Shown here piece after piece: positions 1 to 9,733 of a stretch of DNA of 64,000 nt. The stretch is taken from the NCBI GenBank assembly GCA_023955335.1, contig JAGSGF010000003.1, positions 1 to 64,000 on the forward strand. Reading direction: 5' to 3'. This DNA comes from Yoonia sp. (GTDB taxonomy: Bacteria > Pseudomonadota > Alphaproteobacteria > Rhodobacterales > Rhodobacteraceae). The notes under the pieces were generated by a model. That model did not search any database, was not told the origin of the DNA, and worked only from the letters and a program-made list of their open reading frames with translations. The position numbers and the translations under genes were made by a program. The first letter of the stretch is position 1. Every line of letters starts with the position of its first letter.

Positions 1-1131
1 ATCCCTCTTTTCCGCGAAACAGAAATCGCACAGCACTTGTTGGCGCGCATTCGTGAAATCGACTACCCGATGGAGCTGTTGGACGTCTGCCTTGTAACCG
101 AAAGCGACGATTTGACGACTCGCGATGCGCTGGGAAAAACCGTCCTGCCCACATGGATGCGACCCGTCGTTGTCCCCCAAGGGACGTTGCGAACCAAGCC
201 TCGCGCGTTGAATTTTGCGTTAGACTTTGCGCGTGGTAGTATCATCGGTGTGTACGATGCAGAAGACGCACCCGCCCCTGACCAACTGCGCATCGTTGCC
301 GCACATTTCGCCAATCGGGGTCCCGAAGTTGCCTGCCTACAAGGCGTTCTGGACTACTATAACGACAGTGCAAATTGGCTGACCCGGTGCTTTACAATCG
401 AATACGCGAGTTGGTTTCGCGTCGTCTTGCCTGGTTTGGAAAAGCTGGGTTTGGTTGTTCCGCTGGGCGGGACAACGCTATTTTTCCGGCGTGAAATTCT
501 AGAGGAATTGGGCGGCTGGGATGCCCATAATGTGACAGAGGATGCCGATCTGGGCGTCCGCCTTGCGCGTGCAGGATACCGGACCGAGCTGATCCCGACG
601 GTGACCCAAGAAGAGGCCAACGGACGGTTTTGGCCGTGGATCAAACAGCGGTCTCGCTGGCTTAAGGGCTATGCAATCACCTATGCGGTCCACATGCGAG
701 ACCCGCGGCAGCTTTGGGCCGATCTTGGTGCCCGCCGGTTTTGGGGGGTGCAGCTTTTGTTTGCAGGCACACTGTCCCAATTTGTTCTGGCACCTGTCCT
801 ATGGTCATTCTGGGTCATTCCATTTGGCGTCACCCACCCGCTGTTGCAGGTTTTACCGCCATATTGGTTTTGGGGTCTGGCAGCCGTGTTTTTCGCAACA
901 GAGCTGATAAACCTTGCAGTCGCAGCCATTGCATTGCGCGCCGCGAAAAAAACATGGCTCATCAAATGGGCGTTGACCCTACAGGTGTATTTCCCGTTGG
1001 CCGCGGTCGCGGCCTATAAAGGTCTGAGCGAATTGGCCTGGAAACCGTATTACTGGGACAAGACCACACATGGGGTCCTGCTACCCGACACCGCTATTCA
1101 ACCGCGTGTGCATCCAGCTTCAAACGGGTGA
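1..1131 (+). CDS. Membrane glycosyltransferase family 2 (5' end outside window)
   Basis: Processive-type GT2 enzyme that would transfer a sugar from a nucleotide sugar at the inner membrane; acceptor unknown. The frame is open from base 1 (first residues IPLFRE, typical of the start of a GT-A domain), so the true start lies upstream. Seen: an acidic DAEDAP motif, TEDADLG (the second acidic motif), and QRSRWLKGY, the Q..RW signature of BcsA-like synthases. The last ~130 residues hold about three hydrophobic segments and end in KPYYWDKTTHG, a common tail in this subfamily. The 3' end overlaps the convergent GntR gene by 38 bp. Likely role is exopolysaccharide or glycolipid synthesis, but no polysaccharide gene is adjacent to support a specific product. 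Confidence 0.85.
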   Translation: MPLFRETEIAQHLLARIREIDYPMELLDVCLVTESDDLTTRDALGKTVLPTWMRPVVVPQGTLRTKPRALNFALDFARGSIIGVYDAEDAPAPDQLRIVAAHFANRGPEVACLQGVLDYYNDSANWLTRCFTIEYASWFRVVLPGLEKLGLVVPLGGTTLFFRREILEELGGWDAHNVTEDADLGVRLARAGYRTELIPTVTQEEANGRFWPWIKQRSRWLKGYAITYAVHMRDPRQLWADLGARRFWGVQLLFAGTLSQFVLAPVLWSFWVIPFGVTHPLLQVLPPYWFWGLAAVFFATELINLAVAAIALRAAKKTWLIKWALTLQVYFPLAAVAAYKGLSELAWKPYYWDKTTHGVLLPDTAIQPRVHPASNG

Positions 1132-1738
1132 CATAGGCTTTGGAAATATGGTCCCTCAGGGCTGCATAGGCTGCGTCGCCGTCGTTCGCCCCGATGGCCT
1201 CAACGATGCGGCTGTGTTCTTCCAACGTACCCGCGATCCGACCTTCGGCCGCCAATGACGTGGTCGCCAAAAGCGCCATAGACCGGTGCACAAGATCAAG
1301 CTGGCGCACAAGGAACCGGTTGTGTGACGCCAAATGGATTTGTTTATGAAACCGTCGGTTTGCGCGGCTCAGCGCAGCAGGATCATTCCCCAACTTATGA
1401 TCCTCCGCCAACATGTCGCGCAGCACCCCAACCTCTTCTGGGCTGGCATGACGGGCGGCAAGACGTGCGGCCAAACCTTCAAGTTCACCGCGCACAACAT
1501 ACAGTTCTGCCAGTTCGTTATGGTCAAGCGAGGCCACGATCAACGACCGCCCATCGCGGGTCAGCAAATTCTGGGTCTCTAACCGCTGCAGCGCTTCACG
1601 GATAGGTGTGCGCGACACGCCAAACCGTTCGGCCAGCTCGCTTTCGACAAGCCGATCACCGGGCGTATAAACATGGCTATCGATTGCCTCTAGGATAAGC
1701 GCGTAGGCATCTTTGTTCTGGATGCGAGTGTCGTGCAT
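1094..1738 (-). CDS. GntR family transcriptional regulator, FCD subfamily
   Basis: DNA-binding regulator of 214 residues. The N-terminal winged helix contains the classic GntR block (ESELAERFGVSRTPIREAL, about residues 31-49), followed by an all-helical FCD effector domain with the metal/ligand histidines expected of the family (NRRFHKQIH, and HSRIVEAI near the end). The start at 1738 was chosen because GAAAGG lies about 8 nt upstream; a second ATG at 1753 would put that motif inside the gene. It is transcribed away from the UbiH-like gene that begins 129 bp upstream on the other strand. FCD regulators usually control catabolic genes for organic acids, sugar acids or amino acids; the target here is unknown. 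A candidate GTATAC-centred site lies at 4248-4262. Confidence 0.9.
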   Translation of the reverse strand: MHDTRIQNKDAYALILEAIDSHVYTPGDRLVESELAERFGVSRTPIREALQRLETQNLLTRDGRSLIVASLDHNELAELYVVRGELEGLAARLAARHASPEEVGVLRDMLAEDHKLGNDPAALSRANRRFHKQIHLASHNRFLVRQLDLVHRSMALLATTSLAAEGRIAGTLEEHSRIVEAIGANDGDAAYAALRDHISKAYVTRLKLDAHAVE

Positions 1739-1867
1739 GATCTGGCCTTTCATATTGCGCCACCCTAGCCGCACGCATACCCCAACAGCAAGCCACGCTG
1801 CGCCACCTAATGTCGCAGATAGCAAAGTGCTCTTTCCGAACAGCCGCGCGCAGCCTATGTCTGGGGT

Positions 1868-3079
1868 ATGAAAAAACGAACCTTCGACATCTTTATCTCT
1901 GGCTGTGGCGTGGCTGGCCTGACGGCGGCTGCGGCTTTTGGTACGGCTGGCTTTTCCGTCTTGATCGTTGACCCGACCCCGCCAGTGACAACCCAAACCG
2001 CCGACGGTGCCGATTTGCGGACCACCGCATTTTTGCAGCCAGCCAGAGCGTTCTTAAAGCGCGCTGGTCTGTGGGATGCGCTTGCACCGCACGCAACGCC
2101 GTTGCAGGTTATGCAGATCGCGGATGCCAGTGGGCCGGACGGCGCAATTCGCACAACCGCCGCCTTTGATGCCGCTGATATTTCAGATGCGCCATTTGGC
2201 TGGAACCTGCCAAATTGGCTGCTCCGCCGCGAGATGATCGCGCGCCTGCATGCGCTGGATAATGTGATGTTAGAAACCGGTGTCGGGTTCGCAGATATGG
2301 TTGCGCGCACCGCCTATGCGTTGGTGCAGCTTACCGACGGGTCGCAGGTCCGTTGCAAGCTCGTGATCGGTGCAGACGGGCGCAACTCGCCAGTCCGCAC
2401 GGCAGCGGGTCTTACGGCCAAGACAACACGCTATGGCCAAAAGGCACTGACATTTGCAGTGACCCACGACCAGCCACACGGTAACATATCCACAGAAATA
2501 CACCGTTCTGGCGGCCCATTTACGCTGGTCCCGCTGCCCGACCACGACGGCCTTCCTTGCTCTGCCGTTGTCTGGATGAACGATGGGACAAAGATCGCAA
2601 ATCTTGCGGCCCTTGATCCAGCCAGTTTTGATGCCGCTGCAACAGCGCGGTCCGGCGGGATTTATGGCCCCCTGACATGTGTCTCAAAACGCGGCACTTG
2701 GCCCATCATCAGCCAAATCGCGAGCGCCATGAACGGACCACGCGCAGCCCTTGTCGCCGAAGCAGCGCACGTGATGCCCCCAATCGGGGCGCAGGGTCTG
2801 AATATGTCGCTTGCTGACTTGGCTTGCTTGCTTGACCTTGCGCTAGACGCAGGTGAAACGATTGGCGATGCTACTATGCTAGATGCGTATCATGCCGCAC
2901 GGCACAATGATGTCCGGTTGCGCGTGACAGGCGTTGACGCGCTGAACCGTGCATCCATCGCCGGATCAGCCATTGCCCAAGACCTGCGTGTCGCGGGGAT
3001 CAAGGCGCTGTACGGAGCAACCCCAATCCGCCGCAAACTGATGGAACTTGGCCTTGGGGCCAAACGTCAAAGCACCTGA
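1868..3079 (+). CDS. FAD-dependent aromatic hydroxylase, UbiH/UbiF/COQ6 family
   Basis: Flavin monooxygenase of 403 residues, of the type that hydroxylates the ubiquinone ring. Seen: the dinucleotide-binding motif GCGVAGL at residues ~12-18, the DG motif GADGRNSPVR near the middle (family signature for FAD/NADPH), and the second FAD motif AEAAHVMPPIGAQGLNMS. The usual GD of that last motif reads AE here; the rest is intact. Length is right for the family (about 400). The gene is divergent from the GntR regulator and its last 13 bp overlap the convergent aminotransferase gene. Which ring position it acts on cannot be told from sequence alone, so no gene symbol is given. Confidence 0.85.
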   Translation: MKKRTFDIFISGCGVAGLTAAAAFGTAGFSVLIVDPTPPVTTQTADGADLRTTAFLQPARAFLKRAGLWDALAPHATPLQVMQIADASGPDGAIRTTAAFDAADISDAPFGWNLPNWLLRREMIARLHALDNVMLETGVGFADMVARTAYALVQLTDGSQVRCKLVIGADGRNSPVRTAAGLTAKTTRYGQKALTFAVTHDQPHGNISTEIHRSGGPFTLVPLPDHDGLPCSAVVWMNDGTKIANLAALDPASFDAAATARSGGIYGPLTCVSKRGTWPIISQIASAMNGPRAALVAEAAHVMPPIGAQGLNMSLADLACLLDLALDAGETIGDATMLDAYHAARHNDVRLRVTGVDALNRASIAGSAIAQDLRVAGIKALYGATPIRRKLMELGLGAKRQST

Positions 3080-4182
3080 TCAAGAACGCCTGTAAGCCGC
3101 GCCATTGTTGCCGGAACATCATATAGTTTGTCCAAACCAAACAGACCTAAACGGAACGTGCGAAAGTCATCAGGCTCGTCGCATTGCAGCGGTACGCCGG
3201 CAGCAATCTGCATGCCCAACGCCGAAAACTTGGACCCGTTTTGGATAGCCACATCGTCGGTATAACTGACCACAACGCCGGGCGCCGTGAACCCATCAGC
3301 CGCAACCGATTTGATCCCCTTGCCAGCAAGATAAGCGCGCACATCGTCACCAAGGGTTTGCTGCGCGACCTTCAGTTTATCAAACCCATAATCGCGGGTC
3401 TCCAGCATGGTATCGCGGAATGCGCGCAAGCCATCGGTTGGCATCGTCGCATGATAGGCGTGGCCGCCATTTTCATAGGCCTGCATGATGCTGTGCCACT
3501 TTTTCAGATCAAGCGCGAACGAGTCTGACTGGGTGTCCGCCATACGGTCCACCGCGCGGTCCGACATCATCACCAGACCCGCAGAAGGTGTCGCAGACCA
3601 CCCCTTTTGTGGGGCGGAAATCAGAACATCAACGCCAAGCGCCTTCATATCGATCCAGATGCAGCCGGACGCAATACAATCCAAAACCATCAACGCACCA
3701 ACGTCATGGGCGGCGGCGGCCATGGCAGCAATATAATCATCAGGCAAAATGATGCCCGCACTGGTTTCCACATGCGGGGCGAAAACCACGTCCGGCCTCG
3801 CGTCTCGAATGGCCGCAACCACATCTTCGATTGGCGCAGGCGCAAACGGCGCACGGGTATCATTGCCCGCTTGGCGCGCCTTCATCACAGTCGTTTTGGC
3901 CGTGAAATCACCCGCGTCAAAAATCTGCGTCCAGCGGTAAGAGAACCACCCGTTACGCACGATCATCGCATGGGCGCCATTGCCGAACTGACGGGCCACT
4001 GCCTCCATGCCGTAAGTCCCGCCACCGGGGACAATGGCCACGTGATCCGCCTGATAGACGTCTTTCAACATGGTTGAGATATCGGTCATGACGCCTTGAA
4101 ACGCCTTTGACATGTGGTTCAGCGAACGGTCGGTGAAAACAACCGAAAACTCCATCAGCCCATTGGGATCAATCTGCGACAT
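3067..4182 (-). CDS. Class V PLP-dependent aminotransferase (AgxT-like)
   Basis: Aminotransferase of 371 residues of the alanine/serine-glyoxylate type. Seen: PGGGTYGMEAV near residue 52 (phosphate-binding loop), a DCIASGC stretch holding the PLP-ring aspartate, and SAPQKGWSATPSAGLV with the Schiff-base lysine. A strong ribosome site, AAAGGAG, lies 9 nt before the ATG at 4182. The protein is somewhat diverged from the core AGXT/SGAT group, so substrate (alanine, serine or another amino donor to glyoxylate or pyruvate) is inferred from family only. It overlaps the convergent hydroxylase gene by 13 bp. The 97-bp gap upstream, toward the Lrp pair, contains a GTATAC palindrome that could be a GntR operator. 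Confidence 0.85.
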   Translation of the reverse strand: MSQIDPNGLMEFSVVFTDRSLNHMSKAFQGVMTDISTMLKDVYQADHVAIVPGGGTYGMEAVARQFGNGAHAMIVRNGWFSYRWTQIFDAGDFTAKTTVMKARQAGNDTRAPFAPAPIEDVVAAIRDARPDVVFAPHVETSAGIILPDDYIAAMAAAAHDVGALMVLDCIASGCIWIDMKALGVDVLISAPQKGWSATPSAGLVMMSDRAVDRMADTQSDSFALDLKKWHSIMQAYENGGHAYHATMPTDGLRAFRDTMLETRDYGFDKLKVAQQTLGDDVRAYLAGKGIKSVAADGFTAPGVVVSYTDDVAIQNGSKFSALGMQIAAGVPLQCDEPDDFRTFRLGLFGLDKLYDVPATMARLTGVLDQVL

Positions 4183-4247
4183 TGGACGTGGCTCCTTTTA
4201 AGAATAGCGGCCAGAATGACCCAGACGCTCATCATTGGCAAAGTCTA

Positions 4248-4262
4248 TTTGTGTATACAATA
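4248..4262. promoter_or_regulatory. Possible GntR-type operator (GTATAC-centred near-palindrome)
   Basis: The stretch TTTGTGTATACAATA sits about 70 bp upstream of the aminotransferase start. TTGTATACAA-like palindromes are typical of FCD-GntR operators. It is a single imperfect copy, so chance occurrence is quite possible. Confidence 0.25.
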
Positions 4263-4284
4263 GGATGAAAATGAAGAACCACTT

Positions 4285-4737
4285 TCAAATTGGGCCACAT
4301 AATCGTTCCTCGGACAAAAGCACATTTGCCTCCACATCGCCGACCCCCGGTAACGCCATGATCCGGCGGCGCAGAACACGTTCAAAGTCTGCCAGATCGC
4401 GTGCGACAACACGTAGCCGGTAATCATAAAGCCCTAGAACATGTTCAACCGTTTGCACTTCGGGGATGGCCCCAACGGTCCGTTCAAAATCGTCCAGACT
4501 GACGCGGCCTTTTGTGGCCAGCTTAACGCCCAAGAAAACTGTTACGCCAAACCCCACCTTTTCGGCATCCAGCAGCAACTCGCGGCCGGCGATAATCCCT
4601 GCATCCTGCAGCCGCTTAATCCGGCGCCACATGGCAGGCTGGCTCAGCCCCATTTTGCGGGCTAACTGACTCGCGGTCTGGGTCGCATCACGCTGCAGTT
4701 GTCGCAGGATTTCAAAGTCTTGATCATCCAGGGTCAT
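4285..4737 (-). CDS. Lrp/AsnC family transcriptional regulator (distal of a pair)
   Basis: Feast/famine regulator of 150 residues. N-terminal helix-turn-helix (DDQDFEILRQLQRDA, then GLSQPAMWRRIKRLQDAGII, residues ~4-50) and a C-terminal RAM/effector-binding domain (VGFGVTVFLGV onward, ending LLSEERLCGPI). The ATG overlaps the stop of the upstream Lrp gene in an ATGA arrangement, so the two are almost certainly co-translated. Lrp proteins bind amino acids and form dimers or octamers; this pair could form a heteromer. Tandem Lrp-like genes also occur as siroheme decarboxylases, but no haem genes are nearby and the neighbour here is ilvC, so a regulatory role for branched-chain amino acid synthesis is favoured. 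Confidence 0.88.
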   Translation of the reverse strand: MTLDDQDFEILRQLQRDATQTASQLARKMGLSQPAMWRRIKRLQDAGIIAGRELLLDAEKVGFGVTVFLGVKLATKGRVSLDDFERTVGAIPEVQTVEHVLGLYDYRLRVVARDLADFERVLRRRIMALPGVGDVEANVLLSEERLCGPI

Positions 4738-5189
4738 AGCGGCAGCACCCGATCCGCCTTCACCGCCGCCACCGTCATAAGCGCCTCAATGTCGGCAATA
4801 TGCGGCAATGTCAGGATTTGATCGCGGTACACTTGCTGATAATGCGGCAAGTCGCGCGTGACCAAAGACAACCGCACATCGACGCGGCCGAGAAACGTCT
4901 GGATCTCAATTACTTCGCGCACCATCCGGGCCGCTGCCAGAAAGTCATCAAATGCACGGGCCTGCGTTTTATCCAACGTCACCCGCAAAGATACTTGCAC
5001 CGCAAACCCCAATGCCGACCAGTTGATCACGGCAACCTGCCCTTTGATAACACCGTCGGTTGTCATGCGGTCCAAGCGGCGCGTGACCTTGCCCGCCGTC
5101 AGACGGGTCAGTGCAGCAAGCTCTGGCACAGTTAAGGTCGGATCGGTTTGCAATTGGCGCAATATCGCGCGGGACGTATCATCAAGCAT
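4734..5189 (-). CDS. Lrp/AsnC family transcriptional regulator (proximal of a pair)
   Basis: Second Lrp/AsnC protein, 151 residues, starting MLDDTSRAILRQL. Helix-turn-helix at ~15-40 (PELAALTRLTAGKVTRRLDRM), then a RAM domain with the usual repeated beta strands (LGFAVQVSLRV, VIEIQTFLGRVDVRL). The frame stays open for another 270 codons upstream into ilvC on the opposite strand, but family length and the HTH position fix the start at 5189. It diverges from ilvC across a 132-bp gap. That placement makes ilvC the obvious regulatory target, which is inference. It resembles its partner only at the family level, so the pair is not a recent duplication. Confidence 0.88.
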   Translation of the reverse strand: MLDDTSRAILRQLQTDPTLTVPELAALTRLTAGKVTRRLDRMTTDGVIKGQVAVINWSALGFAVQVSLRVTLDKTQARAFDDFLAAARMVREVIEIQTFLGRVDVRLSLVTRDLPHYQQVYRDQILTLPHIADIEALMTVAAVKADRVLPL

Positions 5190-5259
5190 AAATGCACCGA
5201 TAAATCCATAAATCGCGCATAACAATCTTTTTCTGAGTATAAATATGTGAAAATTGAAC

Positions 5260-5288
5260 CTCACATCATCCGGCACGCTTGATATAAG
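5260..5288 (+). promoter_or_regulatory. Candidate sigma-70 promoter of ilvC
   Basis: CTCACA (5260-5265), a 17-bp spacer, then TATAAG (5283-5288). This would start transcription near 5295 and leave a short leader of about 27 nt before the ilvC ATG. The -35 matches the consensus at four of six bases only. Confidence 0.35.
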
Positions 5289-5309
5289 CACCCCCAGAAA
5301 CCAACATAA

Positions 5310-6344
<1,035 letters not shown>

Positions 6345-6356
6345 ACGCAGCATTGC

Positions 6357-6378
6357 GTAGGATGGGTTTTAACCCATC
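6357..6378 (+). repeat. Palindromic intergenic repeat, copy 1
   Basis: GTAG followed by the palindrome GATGGGTTTTAACCCATC, directly 3' of ilvC and just before its terminator. Identical (inverted) copies lie at 19905-19926 and (same orientation) 49927-49948; diverged copies are at 49889-49910 and 55294-55315. All five are intergenic. Confidence 0.9.
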
Positions 6379-6383
6379 ACTCA

Positions 6384-6411
6384 GGGCGTCCCATCAGGGG
6401 CGCCCTTTTTT
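6384..6411 (+). terminator. Intrinsic terminator of ilvC
   Basis: A 9-bp GC-rich stem (GGGCGTCCC / GGGGCGCCC, one G-U) with an ATCA tetraloop, followed by six T residues, 40 bp downstream of the ilvC stop. Confidence 0.92.
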
Positions 6412-6449
6412 ACATGGACAGTCCTGCTGCCGCATGATGAAACCAAACC

Positions 6450-7361
6450 ATGCAAACACCAACACTCTCGAACTGGCTCTCGATCCTCGCACTTGGCGTC
6501 ATCTGGGGTGGCACCTTTATGGTCGTGTCAATCGCGCTCCAAGGCTATGGCCCGCTCACCGTCGCTTGCGCACGCACCACATTGGGTGCCGCCGCGCTGT
6601 TGGTTCTCATGCGCGCGCTGAACCGCCCCTTGCCAATTTTCGACAAACGGATGTGCAAATACCTGATCGTCATTGGACTGCTGAACACGGCTTTGCCGTT
6701 TGCGCTCCTTAGCTGGGGGCAACAATATGTGCCGTCTGCGTTTGCGGGCATCTCAATGGCCGCACTTCCGCTTTTCGTTTTGCCATTGGCGCATGTATTC
6801 ACTGACGAAAAGCTGAGCACCCGCAACCTTGTTGGTGTCACTTTGGGCTTTTTCGGCGCGGTGGTCCTCATTGGACCATCTATCTTACGGATCGGATCGG
6901 GATGGGAGCCATTGGGTCAAATCGCCTGCATCGCAGCCTCACTATCTTACGCGATATCAAGCATCATGACACGCCGCTGCCCCCCTATTGACCCCATTAG
7001 CTTGGCGGCCCTTTTGTTGGTCGTGGGCACCACCGCGTTGATCCCTGCAATGCTGGTTTTTGAAGGCATTCCAACAGTCACAGACCGCACCAGCACACTT
7101 GCAATCATCTTTCTTGGGATCGTACCGACGGCACTCGCAGCCCTTCTGCGCGTCTATACAATCCGGTCAGCAGGCGCTGTATTCATGACACTGGTAAACT
7201 ATCAAGTCCCTGTTTGGTCCATGATTTTCGGCGCATGGATATTGTCAGAAATCTTACCACTCCGGTTCTTCATTGCACTCGGGTTGATCATGATCGGTCT
7301 GATCATCAGCCAATGGTCGAGCCTCAGAACACTGGCCAGACAGGCGTTTTCGCGCACCTAA
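6450..7361 (+). CDS. DMT superfamily (EamA) transporter
   Basis: Inner-membrane protein of 303 residues with ten predicted hydrophobic segments in two EamA repeats (first ~5-140, second ~155-295). Characteristic features: WGGTFMVVSIAL in the first helix, PLFVLPLAHVFTDEKLS in the first repeat, and PVWSMIFGAWILSEILPLRFFIALGLIMIGLIIS at the end, split here by a conserved WSMIFG core and a glutamate in SEIL. Such proteins export or import amino acids, nucleobases or drugs; the substrate is not predictable. It starts 105 bp after ilvC but beyond a strong terminator, so it is probably a separate unit. The Shine-Dalgarno site is weak. Confidence 0.88.
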   Translation: MQTPTLSNWLSILALGVIWGGTFMVVSIALQGYGPLTVACARTTLGAAALLVLMRALNRPLPIFDKRMCKYLIVIGLLNTALPFALLSWGQQYVPSAFAGISMAALPLFVLPLAHVFTDEKLSTRNLVGVTLGFFGAVVLIGPSILRIGSGWEPLGQIACIAASLSYAISSIMTRRCPPIDPISLAALLLVVGTTALIPAMLVFEGIPTVTDRTSTLAIIFLGIVPTALAALLRVYTIRSAGAVFMTLVNYQVPVWSMIFGAWILSEILPLRFFIALGLIMIGLIISQWSSLRTLARQAFSRT

Positions 7362-7379
7362 GCCTATAGTCCGTTCAGA

Positions 7380-8723
7380 TCAGACTGCGGCTTCAACTTC
7401 CGCGACAATGCCGTCCACCACGCGGGCCAGAAAATCAGCGTCTTCGCATTCGGCCATAACACGTACTAACGGCTCTGTTCCAGATTTACGGATCAACAAC
7501 CGGCCCTTGCCGATCAACTTTGCCTCGGCGTCCGCGATGACAGCTTTCACTTTGTCAGCCTCCAATGGCGTCTGACCAACGCCGTAACGGACGTTTTTCA
7601 ACATCTGCGGGACGGTTTCAAAGCTACGGGTCAATCCGCTGGCCTTTTGGCCTGTCTCAATCATCGCCGCCAAAAACTGCAGACCAGCCAGCAAACCATC
7701 GCCCGTCGTCGCATAATCAGTCATGACAATATGCCCGGACTGTTCGCCCCCAAGGTTAAATCCGCCCGCTCGCATCGCTTCAACCACATGGCGGTCACCG
7801 ACGGCGGTGCGCAGCAATGCCAGGCCCTGCGCGTTCAAATGGCGTTCCAGCCCAAGGTTAGACATCACAGTGGCAACCAAAGTCCCGCCGTTCAGCTTTC
7901 CAGTCTTCGCCCAACGCCCCGCAAACAGCGCCATGATCTGGTCGCCATCCGCAACTTGACCGGTTTCGTCCAAAATCATGACGCGATCCGCATCACCATC
8001 AAGGCAAATACCAACGTCAGCACCATGTGATAGAATCGTCTCGGCCGCAGACATCGGCGACGTTGATCCACACCCGTCGTTGATGTTAAATCCGTCCGGC
8101 GTCACGCCGACGGGAATGACCGTCGCGCCAAGTTCCCACAACACTTCGGGGGCAACTTTATAGCCCGCACCATTGGCACAATCGATCACGACCTTAAGTC
8201 CATCGAGCCGCATTCCATGGGGGAACGTTGCTTTGACCCGTTCTGCATAACGGAACCGACCGTCATCAATCCGCTTGGCACGGCCAATGTTGTTGGCCTG
8301 CGCAGGTTCAATCACACCCGCCACCAGTTCTTCGATCTCGGCCTCTGCCTCATCGGACAGCTTAAACCCGTCAGGACCAAAGAACTTAATTCCGTTGTCA
8401 TGATGCGGGTTGTGGCTAGCCGAAATCATAATGCCCACACCCGCGCGCATCGATGTCGTCAGCAACCCAACCGCAGGGGTCGGAATTGGTCCAAGCAAAA
8501 GTACATTCATCCCCGTGCTCGTCAAACCAGCAGTCAGCGCATTTTCAAACATATAGCCCGACAGGCGTGTATCTTTGCCAATCACAACACGGTGGCCATT
8601 GGACCCATCGTTGCGGAAATATCGGCCTGCTGCCGCACCGATTTTCAACGCCATCTCGGCAGTCATCGGGTGAATATTGGCCTTGCCGCGCACACCGTCG
8701 GTGCCAAATAACTTGCGTGTCAT
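7380..8723 (-). CDS. glmM: Phosphoglucosamine mutase
   Basis: Interconverts glucosamine-6-phosphate and glucosamine-1-phosphate for UDP-GlcNAc, the precursor of peptidoglycan and lipid A. 447 residues, the usual length. Seen: FGTDGVRG at the N-terminus, the catalytic phosphoserine loop [12 protein letters not shown] (Ser103), the Mg-binding loop DGDADR, the sugar-binding GGEQSGH, and the phosphate-binding [14 protein letters not shown] at the C-terminus. The ATG overlaps the folP stop in an ATGA junction, so glmM is the last gene of folB-folP-glmM. The folP-glmM pairing is widespread in bacteria. Confidence 0.98.
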   Translation of the reverse strand: MTRKLFGTDGVRGKANIHPMTAEMALKIGAAAGRYFRNDGSNGHRVVIGKDTRLSGYMFENALTAGLTSTGMNVLLLGPIPTPAVGLLTTSMRAGVGIMISASHNPHHDNGIKFFGPDGFKLSDEAEAEIEELVAGVIEPAQANNIGRAKRIDDGRFRYAERVKATFPHGMRLDGLKVVIDCANGAGYKVAPEVLWELGATVIPVGVTPDGFNINDGCGSTSPMSAAETILSHGADVGICLDGDADRVMILDETGQVADGDQIMALFAGRWAKTGKLNGGTLVATVMSNLGLERHLNAQGLALLRTAVGDRHVVEAMRAGGFNLGGEQSGHIVMTDYATTGDGLLAGLQFLAAMIETGQKASGLTRSFETVPQMLKNVRYGVGQTPLEADKVKAVIADAEAKLIGKGRLLIRKSGTEPLVRVMAECEDADFLARVVDGIVAEVEAAV

Positions 8724-9733
8724 ATGTCTGTCACTTTCGTCGTTATTGCCATCGCGAGCCTGATCGCCTGCTGTGTCTCTACCGTATCGTGAACCCGCAA
8801 GAATTGCACCCCTGCTGCCACGCCGTGCAACGCAACCGCAACCGAGCCTGCCATCCGGTCACGCGCGTCCGGCGCCTGTCCTATCGTGCCAATAAACCGC
8901 TTACGCGATGCACCCAACAAGATCGGACAGCCCAGCCCATGAAACAGCGGTAATCCGCGCAGCAAAGCGAGGTTGTGTTCCAAAGTCTTCCCAAATCCGA
9001 TACCCGGGTCAACGACGATCAGATCGCGCGGGATGCCCAACGCTTCGGCCTCAGCAACCCGCGCGGCCAAAAAATCGTAAACATCCAGCAGAACGTTGTC
9101 ATATGTGGGTGCGTCTTGCATTGTAGCCGGATCACCCTGCGCATGCATAAGACAGATCGGCGCGCCTGCCCTTGCGGCCACAGGGCCGATTGAGGCGTCA
9201 TAGGTCATTGCAGCCACATCATTGACCAACGACGCCCCCGCATCCAATGCAGCTTGGGCCACGTCAGCTTTGCGCGTATCTATAGAAATGGGCACGTTGC
9301 TTTGCGCCCGAATTGCCATGATAACAGGGGCGGTCCGCGCGATTTCATCGGTATTGCTAACAGTCTGGGCACCGGGACGTGTGCTTTCACCGCCAATATC
9401 AAGAATATCCGCACCGGCTTGGACCATTTCCAGCGCATGGGTCACCGCGACGTCAGGGGCATCAAAAAGACCGCCATCCGAAAAACTATCCGGGGTGACA
9501 TTCAAGATACCCATGATGCGTGGCTGATCCATCGTCAGGCCTGAAATCGGCGCCCGCGGTCGGGTCAAGCGGTTCAGCACATCCGCAGGCACTTCCGCTG
9601 CGGCAATAAACTGCAGGGCCGCACCGCGTCGGTGCACCGCGACACGGTCGAACCAACACCAGCCCAATGACACAGCATCAGGTGACCGTGGTCCGGTGCT
9701 GTGCAATATCGGCTGATAATATGCCGTGCTCAT
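8720..9733 (-). CDS. folP: Dihydropteroate synthase
   Basis: Joins 6-hydroxymethyl-dihydropterin diphosphate to p-aminobenzoate in folate synthesis; the sulfonamide target. TIM-barrel motifs seen: [14 protein letters not shown] (pterin/diphosphate loop), [25 protein letters not shown], and [11 protein letters not shown] with the conserved SRK. The reading frame extends upstream inside folB, but the start is placed at 9733 because that ATG overlaps the folB stop (ATGA). The resulting 337-residue protein has about 65 residues before the barrel, longer than E. coli FolP (282). That N-terminal part (tryptophan-rich [16 protein letters not shown]) looks like a short accessory segment also seen in related alphaproteobacteria; its role is unknown. 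Confidence 0.95.
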   Translation of the reverse strand: MSTAYYQPILHSTGPRSPDAVSLGWCWFDRVAVHRRGAALQFIAAAEVPADVLNRLTRPRAPISGLTMDQPRIMGILNVTPDSFSDGGLFDAPDVAVTHALEMVQAGADILDIGGESTRPGAQTVSNTDEIARTAPVIMAIRAQSNVPISIDTRKADVAQAALDAGASLVNDVAAMTYDASIGPVAARAGAPICLMHAQGDPATMQDAPTYDNVLLDVYDFLAARVAEAEALGIPRDLIVVDPGIGFGKTLEHNLALLRGLPLFHGLGCPILLGASRKRFIGTIGQAPDARDRMAGSVAVALHGVAAGVQFLRVHDTVETQQAIRLAMAITTKVTDI

